Program-made: the position numbers and the translations under genes | Origin: Psychrobacillus sp. FSL H8-0483 | GTDB taxonomy: Bacteria > Bacillota > Bacilli > Bacillales_A > Planococcaceae | Assembly: GCF_038637725.1 (NCBI RefSeq) | Contig: NZ_CP152052.1 | Location: forward strand, 1,843,501 to 1,907,500 | Direction of reading: 5' to 3' | Length of the DNA: 64,000 nucleotides | Notes under the pieces: model-generated | The model's database searches: none | What the model saw: the letters and a program-made list of their open reading frames with translations, nothing else | What the model was told of the DNA's origin: nothing | Part shown: positions 58,772 through 64,000 of the stretch, in pieces | How the letters are laid out: the number at the start of each line of letters is the position of its first letter | Position numbering within the stretch: the first letter of the stretch is position 1

Positions 58772-59778
58772 AAGATATCTTTGAGCATTTAAATAATCTC
58801 AAGCTGGATGATGAAGATTTTAAAGAGATGGAAGTAAGCGAAGTCGAAAAGGCAAGAGTAAAGGCAAAATTAAAGCAATCAATAGACAAGAAGCAGTCAC
58901 ATCAGATGAGAAAACAATCAACTCGAAAAAAATGGGGTTATGGCATTGGGGCAGCAGTTTTGGCTTTTGGATTGTTAGTCGCTTCTGCGACGGTGTCTCC
59001 AGCTATGGCACAGGTCGTCTCTTCTATACCATTAATTGGTCAAATATATAAGAACTTAGGTGATATCGGTTTGAAAAATGTTTCAGAAGCAGGGTTGAGT
59101 GAGTATTCCGGGGAATCTAAAACAATCAACGGGATTACGATAACACTCGGGGAAATCTATTACGATGATGCCCGGGTAACAGCTAGCTTTTCCGTCGATT
59201 CTAAAAAACCTATAACGTCGGATTATTTTAACATTAAACATAATTATAAAGGTGGAATGCCTTTATCGAATTTTGGACTTACAACGGATGAAAGTTCACC
59301 GACAAATTGGACTGGAATTCTAAATATTAATTACTATAGTTTTAACCCTGATACACTTAAATTGGGTATGACTTTTGAAGGTAAGCAAGGGGAGTTATTT
59401 GAGTTTACGAAGGAAGTAGTTAAAGCACAGTATGAAAATAAGATTGATATTGCAAAATCTCAACAAATAGACAACTTGAAATACGAGATACATGATATTA
59501 AATGGGGTACTCCTGGCGTTCTCATTGCGTATGATGCTCAGTATAAGGAAGAAAATTATGGAAGAGACGTTAAACTTGAATTTGAGGTGGTCGACTCTTC
59601 TAACAAACGATTAAAGGAGATTAGTGGGAAGTACGGTAAGCAATTATTTGAACCGGTCGAAAATGATGTGACTGAATTGACAATCACCCCTTATGCTAAA
59701 TTTGATATTCAAAGAGGAGATGGTCATATAGAACGGAAGGAACATAAGTTGGAGCCCTTTAAAATATCGATTCCGTAA
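58768..59778 (+). CDS. anti-sigma factor-type membrane protein (DUF4179 family)
   Basis: 336 residues: a cytosolic N terminus that would bind the sigma factor (about 1-50), one transmembrane helix (about 52-75, WGYGIGAAVLAFGLLVASATV), and an extracytoplasmic domain starting VVSSIPLIGQIYKNLGDIG, typical of DUF4179, with a C-terminal DUF5643-like part. Co-translated with the ECF sigma factor. It would hold the sigma factor inactive at the membrane until a signal appears. Confidence 0.9.
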   Translation: MKDIFEHLNNLKLDDEDFKEMEVSEVEKARVKAKLKQSIDKKQSHQMRKQSTRKKWGYGIGAAVLAFGLLVASATVSPAMAQVVSSIPLIGQIYKNLGDIGLKNVSEAGLSEYSGESKTINGITITLGEIYYDDARVTASFSVDSKKPITSDYFNIKHNYKGGMPLSNFGLTTDESSPTNWTGILNINYYSFNPDTLKLGMTFEGKQGELFEFTKEVVKAQYENKIDIAKSQQIDNLKYEIHDIKWGTPGVLIAYDAQYKEENYGRDVKLEFEVVDSSNKRLKEISGKYGKQLFEPVENDVTELTITPYAKFDIQRGDGHIERKEHKLEPFKISIP

Positions 59779-59806
59779 ATAGAGTTTAATACCAATTATG
59801 AAGGTC

Positions 59807-59834
59807 TTATTCAACTAACGAGTGCGTTAGTTAG
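59807..59834 (+). repeat. cassette-junction repeat, A arm only
   Basis: TTATTCAACTAACGAGTGCG with TTAGTTAGAG; no terminator stem or B arm. Confidence 0.82.
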
Positions 59835-59878
59835 AGAAAGAGGAGGTATTTTAAGAAAAGCGTTGAAGTAGGTATAGT

Positions 59879-60115
59879 ATGTGTAATTTTCAAGTATCAG
59901 GCAAAGTATTTGACTGCAAAGGGGGGAGATTTATCCGTTACAATATAATTTTGTATATTGCTATTGTTTTAATGCAACTAATTATTTTAACGAATATTAC
60001 TTTATTAGACGGTAGTTGGAATGGAATTACAATGTGGTTATGTACAGGAATTTTTATCTTTGCAACAACAATTTTTCTTCTAAGTAAGTCGCAAGAACAA
60101 AAATCTGGACGTTAA
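59879..60115 (+). CDS. small membrane protein, 78 aa
   Basis: Two helices (about 22-42 and 52-70) and a charged tail (SKSQEQKSGR). ATG 59879 has only a weak GTAGG site; AAGGGGGGAG at 59918 would fit a later non-ATG start, so the first about 18 residues may not be translated. No family recognised. Single gene of its cassette. Confidence 0.55.
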   Translation: MCNFQVSGKVFDCKGGRFIRYNIILYIAIVLMQLIILTNITLLDGSWNGITMWLCTGIFIFATTIFLLSKSQEQKSGR

Positions 60116-60177
60116 AGTTATTAGCATATTTTATTAGCTACCATGGGGTATTAGTTCTGAAGCAATAATAAGAGTCT

Positions 60178-60255
60178 TATTTAACTAACAAGTACTTTAC
60201 TTGAAGATCATAAATTATTTTCTTATTGAACTAACGCAGCAGTTTAGTTGAATAA
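60178..60255 (+). repeat. cassette-junction repeat, degenerate A + B
   Basis: TTATTTAACTAACAAGTACTTTA, a vestigial stem with T4, and B arm TTATTGAACTAACGCAGCAG with TTTAGTTGAATAAAG (quoted in parts). Confidence 0.85.
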
Positions 60256-60263
60256 AGATGGAG

Positions 60264-60300
60264 AGTTTTTACGTCGCATTTGACACAAATTGCGAAATAA
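60264..60300 (+). repeat. left boundary motif of an inverted cassette
   Basis: TTTTTACGTCGCATTTGAC then ACAAATTGCGAAATAA. Matches 26593 and 53048. Confidence 0.7.
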
Positions 60301-60344
60301 ATGGAGGAAAAAACGAACACCATAAGATGTTCGTTAAAGAGTAG

Positions 60345-60788
60345 TTATTTTTCAGTGGCTGTATTCCCCATTGCGATAGAAATTCTATTCCAACTGTTGA
60401 TTTGATTGATGATTAGAACAAGGTCAACATATTGATTCTCGTTATAATGTTCACGTACTAGCTTATATAGGTCATCAGGAACTCTTTTCGTAGGAATTAG
60501 AGTAATATGCTCAGATAGTTCGAGAGCAACTTTCTCTTCAGGTGTATAAAAAGTACATTCATTCCAAACATTTAAACAATAAATTCGCTGTTCGGTTTCA
60601 CCCATCTTACGAGCATCGGATGTATGAGTATCTATACAAAAAGCACAACCGTTAATTTGAGAAACTCTAATTTTGATAAGTTCTCTAGTAGTTCGATTAA
60701 TAGTAGACTTCTTAGTGTATTTCTCCATATCCATCATAATTTTCATACCATCAGGTGCAACATCGTAGTAGGCAACTCTTTGACTCAT
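60345..60788 (-). CDS. carboxymuconolactone decarboxylase-family protein (AhpD-like)
   Basis: 147 residues, ATG 60788 after AGGAG. The AhpD-type redox motif CAFCIDTH has C48, C51 and H55. The helical pattern TTRELIKIRVSQINGC is typical. Such proteins act as alkylhydroperoxidases or related thiol enzymes. It is the single gene of an inverted cassette. Confidence 0.9.
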   Translation of the reverse strand: MSQRVAYYDVAPDGMKIMMDMEKYTKKSTINRTTRELIKIRVSQINGCAFCIDTHTSDARKMGETEQRIYCLNVWNECTFYTPEEKVALELSEHITLIPTKRVPDDLYKLVREHYNENQYVDLVLIINQINSWNRISIAMGNTATEK

Positions 60789-60911
60789 AAGGCAAAACTC
60801 CTTTGATTTTTAAGATAGGGTAATTATAACTCTGTGCGAACGTTTGTGCGAGTTTTTTGTTGTATGACATTCAAATTAATTGTAATTTAGATGTAAAGTG
60901 TAATGAGTTAC

Positions 60912-60951
60912 TACTCTGTGCGACCAAAATGTGTAGTAAAAGAGAAGGTGC
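60912..60951 (+). repeat. right boundary motif of an inverted cassette
   Basis: CTGTGCGACCAAAATGTGTA then AAGAGAAGGTGC; compare 26866 and 54710. Confidence 0.68.
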
Positions 60952-60985
60952 TTGTTTAACTAACGAAGCAGGTTAGTTGAAGAAG
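60952..60985 (+). repeat. cassette-junction repeat, fused A/B
   Basis: CTTGTTTAACTAACGAAGCAG with GTTAGTTGAAGAAG: the left end reads like an A arm and the rest is a B arm, with no terminator between. Confidence 0.88.
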
Positions 60986-61021
60986 AATAAATGAAAAATC
61001 AATCTGTAAGGAGGGTAGAAA

Positions 61022-61534
61022 TTGAGAGTTGCATTTTTTGATAGAGATGGCACTATAATTGAAGATTATTCAGACCATGAATGGACTAGAATAGAGCATC
61101 CAGTATTTATAGATGGTTCAATTAGCACATTAAAAGAAGTTATAAGTAAAGGTTATAAAATTATAATTATTACCAACCAATACATTATTAACGAAGGATA
61201 CATTACTGTTGACCAATACCATGATATAAATAATCAAGTGAAAAGAGAGTTAACTCGCCAAGGTGTTGAACTGCTTGATGTCTTTTATTGTCCCCATGGT
61301 AAAGATGAGGGGTGTACTTGCATGAAGCCTAAAATTGGAATGATTAAGCAGGTTATTCATAAATATCCTGAAATTAATTTGGAAGAGTCCTTTGTGATTG
61401 GTGACTCAGCAGTTGATGTAGAATTAGCAATAAATATAGGAATTAAAGGTTTTGGAATAAGAGTAGGTTCTAATTACAAGGAAGAAAAAATATATCAATT
61501 GAACAGTGTAAAGGATTTACCACTTTATATTTAA
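61022..61534 (+). CDS. HAD-IIIA phosphatase (histidinol-phosphate/GmhB-type)
   Basis: 170 residues from TTG 61022 (GGAGGG upstream). FFDRDGTIIED supplies the nucleophile and acid/base Asp; ITNQ is motif II; the Cys/His zinc loop CPHGKDEGCTCMKP is typical of GmhB/HisB-N enzymes; IGDSAVDVELA is motif IV. The likely substrate is a sugar or histidinol phosphate. It is followed by a terminator and a GNAT gene with no junction repeat between them. Confidence 0.9.
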   Translation: MRVAFFDRDGTIIEDYSDHEWTRIEHPVFIDGSISTLKEVISKGYKIIIITNQYIINEGYITVDQYHDINNQVKRELTRQGVELLDVFYCPHGKDEGCTCMKPKIGMIKQVIHKYPEINLEESFVIGDSAVDVELAINIGIKGFGIRVGSNYKEEKIYQLNSVKDLPLYI

Positions 61535-61543
61535 AATTAGTTT

Positions 61544-61572
61544 ATTGCTCTGCCATCACAGAGTTCTTTTTC
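61544..61572 (+). terminator. rho-independent terminator
   Basis: GCTCTG..CAGAGT with a six-base loop (CTCTG pairing with CAGAG) and a T5 run. Confidence 0.75.
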
Positions 61573-61600
61573 TTTTTAAACACTTAGAAGGAGATTATAT

Positions 61601-62488
61601 ATGCAGATTATAATTAAAAAATACGAGAGAATAGACGAAGAACAGTTTGCCCAGTTATTACATTTATGTTTTGAGGAAGAATATTTACTAAGTGTTGTAT
61701 ATAGCTCTAAATTGAAATTTGCATACTCTGCTTTTTTTAAAAATAAGTTAATAGGCATTGTGATTGCTTGGACAAGTAGTTTCCATCCGTATTGTACTTA
61801 CTTTCGAATATTAAGTAATCCGCTTTACAAAAGGTTAAGTATTGAAGAAAAATTGTTATCTAATATTGAAAAACTTGAAACAATTAACTTTCCTTTACAA
61901 ACTTCAGTTTGGGAAACTTCAACTAACTTAAGAAAAGTTTATGAAAAGAACGGCTTTATTGAAATTAGAAGAACGTATATGCCAAAATTAAAGGTAACAG
62001 ACGTTAAAGGCGATAGTCCCCATAATAGTGAAAAACATGTAATGAAAACTTTAGAGGAAGTTATATCAAACGAAGTGCTTGTTGAAAAGCTAACTCTTGT
62101 TGTAAAAAGAAACTATGAAAAAACACACGTAGTAAATCCAGTAGTAGAAAAAGGATTGGAAGAATGGAAAGAAATGATCCTCGCAGACGATGTAGTACCA
62201 AATGGAAGTTATATTTACTTAGACATCGATGAAGAGGATATAATAGCTTATTCTTTTCTTCATGAATCAGATAGGGAAGATGCTTTAGAATTAGGTTGGT
62301 GTGGTACATCTGAAAGTCAAAATAAAGAGTTGATTCCTCAATTAACATTCCAACAAATAAAATATGCTATTAAACATGATATTCAATTTATTGTGGGAGA
62401 GTTTGATACCACTGATAAATATGCAATGGAAGTATTAAGTACCTTACCATTCGCTCCATGCCCAACTTGGATTACTTATCAAAAATAG
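61601..62488 (+). CDS. GNAT-family acetyltransferase, two-domain
   Basis: 295 residues, ATG 61601 after AAGGAG. Two GNAT-like halves: about 1-130 with LRKVYEKNGFIEIRRTY (motif B), and about 150-290 with SFLHESDREDALELGWCGTS. Motif A of the first half is weakly conserved. Probably acetylates a small molecule, but no substrate can be named. It is the second gene after the HAD phosphatase. Confidence 0.82.
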   Translation: MQIIIKKYERIDEEQFAQLLHLCFEEEYLLSVVYSSKLKFAYSAFFKNKLIGIVIAWTSSFHPYCTYFRILSNPLYKRLSIEEKLLSNIEKLETINFPLQTSVWETSTNLRKVYEKNGFIEIRRTYMPKLKVTDVKGDSPHNSEKHVMKTLEEVISNEVLVEKLTLVVKRNYEKTHVVNPVVEKGLEEWKEMILADDVVPNGSYIYLDIDEEDIIAYSFLHESDREDALELGWCGTSESQNKELIPQLTFQQIKYAIKHDIQFIVGEFDTTDKYAMEVLSTLPFAPCPTWITYQK

Positions 62489-62516
62489 CAAAAGAGAATG
62501 ATTTCTTCTTCAACTA

Positions 62517-62600
62517 CCATGAAAATAAGTATCTTAAAGAAAAATGAAAATAGTTAAGAAGACCCTGCTCAATTGTAAAAAAAAAGAGGATGGCGCACAT
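62517..62600 (+). repeat. 5' part of a structured insert (partial copy)
   Basis: CCATGAAAATAAGTATC, then GTTAAGAAGACCC and an A run followed by AGAGG. Alignable with 3120-3200. It starts after TTCAACTA like the others, but the usual 3' hairpin does not follow at once. Confidence 0.55.
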
Positions 62601-62696
62601 TAATCCAATAATTACATTCATTAATTTCTATTACTCGAATTTGTTAGAAATAGAAGTACGACTATATCTAATTAACATGTACTTCTTATTGAACTA

Positions 62697-62754
62697 CCTT
62701 GGAAGAACGTAATTTCCTTCCATATTCTGTGGTGAAGTAGGGCTTCATGGATGG
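62697..62754 (+). repeat. structured insert splitting an A arm (short copy)
   Basis: 58 bp: CCTTGGAAGAACGTAA..CCTTCC, then TGTGGTGAAGT/GGCTTCATGGATGG. Same size and position as 17043-17100. Confidence 0.65.
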
Positions 62755-62842
62755 CTAACGTGTGCGTTAGTTTAAGAACAATGAGCTGCATAGACGGCTC
62801 TTTTTTCTTGTTAAACTAAAGCAGCAGGTTAATTTAATAAAG
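62755..62842 (+). repeat. cassette-junction repeat, A right half + terminator + B
   Basis: CTAACGTGTGCGTTAG, terminator GAGCTGCATAGACGGCTC with T6, and B arm TTGTTAAACTAAAGCAGCAG with GTTAATTTAATAAAG. Nearly identical to 27380-27472. Confidence 0.9.
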
Positions 62843-62864
62843 AAATATTTTGGGAGTAGGCGGA

Positions 62865-63002
62865 ATGGCAATAGACTCCCCTGACAGAGATAATTTTGAT
62901 TTCCTTAGGGGTTTTTTATCTGTTCAAACAATACCATTAATTCTGCTCTTTATAAGCATATTGAAAATATTTATGAACCAGAGAACATTAAAAGAAAAGT
63001 GA
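62865..63002 (+). CDS. small single-helix membrane protein, 45 aa
   Basis: ATG 62865 after GGGAGTAGGCGG. Polar start (MAIDSPDRDNFDFLR), one helix (about 17-37, VQTIPLILLFISILKIFM) and a basic tail NQRTLKEK. No family recognised. Single gene of its cassette. Confidence 0.6.
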   Translation: MAIDSPDRDNFDFLRGFLSVQTIPLILLFISILKIFMNQRTLKEK

Positions 63003-63052
63003 TGTGTTCAAAGCACAAGAGTTTATACGTTTTATTCGATAGAAGATGTTAC

Positions 63053-63083
63053 TTGTTAAACTAACGCAGCAGGTTAGTTGAAG
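63053..63083 (+). repeat. cassette-junction repeat, B arm only
   Basis: TTGTTAAACTAACGCAGCAG with GTTAGTTGAAG. Confidence 0.85.
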
Positions 63084-63095
63084 AAAAGGTTATTT

Positions 63096-63188
63096 GTGGC
63101 GGCGATTAATTGGTGGATAAGGGGGGCGTTTTTGTGCATCATTGTTTCAATGTTTACTTTTTATGTTTCATTAGAGGGGTTCTATTAA
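63096..63188 (+). CDS. possible tiny membrane peptide, 30 aa
   Basis: GTG 63096 with AAAAGG upstream; reads MAAINWWIRGAFLCIIVSMF then FYVSLEGFY. One helix. Its stop TAA abuts the next A arm (TTAAGCTAACG). A competing frame from GTG near 63133 exists, so coding is uncertain. Confidence 0.35.
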   Translation: MAAINWWIRGAFLCIIVSMFTFYVSLEGFY

Positions 63189-63210
63189 GCTAACGAGTTC
63201 TTTAGTTGAG
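63186..63210 (+). repeat. cassette-junction repeat, A arm only
   Basis: TTAAGCTAACGAGTTCTTTAG then TTGAGG; no terminator or B arm. Confidence 0.75.
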
Positions 63211-63271
63211 GAAAAACAGATTTGTAGCATTAACTGGAGCACATATTCATATAAAAGGAGGAACCGACAAG

Positions 63272-63628
63272 TTGAAACTGATTTGTAAAGCATGTAATTT
63301 AGAAATTTCTGAATCATTATCGGAATTAAAAGACCTGAATTTGATTAGTAAAAACGATGGTCAAGATTATGTTCCTAGAGGCTTTTATTTAATTCAAGAA
63401 GAAACAACTTACGAACTATTAAAAGGTTCAATCGTTATAAACATCAAGGATTTAATCAATTCAAACCGTCATTCAGATAGCAGTAGATTAAATGGTTGTT
63501 GTGGTCTTGACGGCTGTGATGGAATGAACAGGGTTTGCTTACATGATCACGAAATTGGTACAGAATACTCTGATTGTTGGAGGTTTCATAAAGTTGTATT
63601 AAATCCAGAGTTAGTACAACTTATTTAA
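63272..63628 (+). CDS. Cys-rich hypothetical protein, 118 aa, possible zinc-binding
   Basis: TTG 63272 follows AAAGGAGG; the frame is open back to 63206 but that part lies in the junction. CKAC at the N terminus and NGCCGLDGCDGMNRVCLHDH in the middle give a Cys/His-rich pattern that could bind zinc; it ends EYSDCWRFHKVVLNPEL. I do not recognise the family. Single gene of its cassette. Confidence 0.68.
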   Translation: MKLICKACNLEISESLSELKDLNLISKNDGQDYVPRGFYLIQEETTYELLKGSIVINIKDLINSNRHSDSSRLNGCCGLDGCDGMNRVCLHDHEIGTEYSDCWRFHKVVLNPELVQLI

Positions 63629-63638
63629 GATTTAATTC

Positions 63639-63668
63639 GCTTATTAAACTATGAAGCAGGTTAGTTCA
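63639..63668 (+). repeat. cassette-junction repeat, B arm only
   Basis: CTTATTAAACTATGAAGCAG with GTTAGTTCAG. Confidence 0.8.
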
Positions 63669-63713
63669 GAAAAATTAAGGGTTTTAAAACTATTCTCAAT
63701 GGAGGTTAGAAAG

Positions 63714-63974
63714 GTGAAAGAAAATCATAGTTCCTTATATATCAATGTAATATTAGGTGCAGCTGGAACTTTACTTGTTGCATTAGCTGCTATGAGTAGT
63801 TTCTCTCTCAAAGATAATTCTTCAAATTTTATGCTTTTTTTTGGCTTTATTTTTATTATTAATTACATAAATTATTTAGAGAAAAAAGCGGGAATTAGTA
63901 ATAAAATAACTTGGATAAGGGCGATAGGATCAATTGTTATATTTATTTCTTTGGGATATTTACTGTTTTACTAA
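63714..63974 (+). CDS. membrane protein, 86 aa, three helices
   Basis: GTG 63714 follows GGAGG; the earlier in-frame ATG at 63651 is inside the B arm. Helices at about 9-27, 38-52 and 66-84. No family recognised. Single gene of its cassette. Confidence 0.68.
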   Translation: MKENHSSLYINVILGAAGTLLVALAAMSSFSLKDNSSNFMLFFGFIFIINYINYLEKKAGISNKITWIRAIGSIVIFISLGYLLFY

Positions 63975-63976
63975 GC

Positions 63977-64000
63977 TTATTAAACTACAGGGGCAGTTTA
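63977..64000 (+). repeat. cassette-junction repeat, cut by the window edge
   Basis: CTTATTAAACTACAGGGGCAG then TTTA: a B arm that continues beyond the window, so the array goes on. Confidence 0.75.

Noticed and set aside
1034-64000. A CRISPR array
   Set aside because: The repeats are imperfect and palindromic, spaced by whole genes of 150-2000 bp rather than 30-40 bp spacers, and no cas gene is present.

Overview
The window looks like a low-GC, endospore-forming member of the Bacillales, with a Bacillus, Lysinibacillus or Psychrobacillus-like flavour. The evidence is AT-rich DNA, strong GGAGG ribosome sites with frequent TTG and GTG starts, CotF-type spore coat genes, a YukE-YukD-YukC-YukB-YueB type VII secretion locus, and a common Bacillaceae palindromic repeat. 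The species cannot be fixed from sequence alone.

The dominant structure is a long array of small, mostly single-gene units, almost all on the plus strand. They lie at about 1.0-33.8 kb and again at 50.6-64 kb. The units are separated by close to 50 related junction repeats. A complete junction of about 70-95 bp has an A arm (consensus TTCAACTAACGAGTGCTTTA), one of several interchangeable rho-independent terminators, and a palindromic B arm (TTATTGAACTAACGCAGCAG then GTTAGTTGAATAAG). The two outer ends are complementary. The cargo is integron-like in character: small membrane proteins, lipoproteins, GNATs, HAD phosphatases, DinB, HIT, VOC and nucleotidyltransferase proteins, ECF sigma factors and many unknowns. 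A XerC/D-like tyrosine recombinase (9917-10756, minus) sits between an A arm and a B arm. That B arm is split by an ORF-less group II intron whose removal restores a perfect B arm. I read this as a candidate integron-like cassette system in a Firmicute; the enzyme is not a canonical IntI and no activity is shown.

Other layers sit on the array. (1) Structured elements split the A arm at 3.1, 4.3, 17.0 and 62.7 kb, with a related copy at 32.8 kb; the two long copies (about 375 nt) show covarying helices including a pseudoknot. (2) Cassettes whose genes run on the minus strand (26.6, 53.0, 60.3 kb) share their own boundary motifs. (3) IS110 (21.5-23.0 kb) and IS3/IS150-type (29984-31426) insertions sit just beyond A arms. 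(4) The 5.5-8.2 kb unit carries a Tn7-like transposon end, a tnsD-like remnant and a minus-strand operon with a non-RD protein kinase.

Two larger non-cassette blocks interrupt or flank the array. At 11.7-14.2 kb is a MocR/PdxR regulator divergent from an EamA exporter; at 23.2-26.2 kb a DJ-1/PfpI protein, a WYL regulator and an MFS transporter. At 31.8-32.7 kb are spore-coat genes. A tRNA cluster (His, His, Gln, Gly, Cys and a decayed Leu) at 33.8-34.35 kb is followed by a dead tyrosine recombinase. From 35.5 to 49.9 kb is a complete type VII secretion locus (esxA, esaB, essB, essC, esaA, essA) with DUF5082- and DUF5344-like partners, an LXG effector with a glycine-zipper C terminus, and two tandem membrane proteins that are probable immunity genes, the second frameshifted.

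Several cassette genes are broken by single frameshifts or truncations, so parts of the array look old. An ECF41-type sigma factor (52060-52926) is preceded by an oxidoreductase with a matching ECF41 promoter at 50818-50844, which suggests autoregulation.
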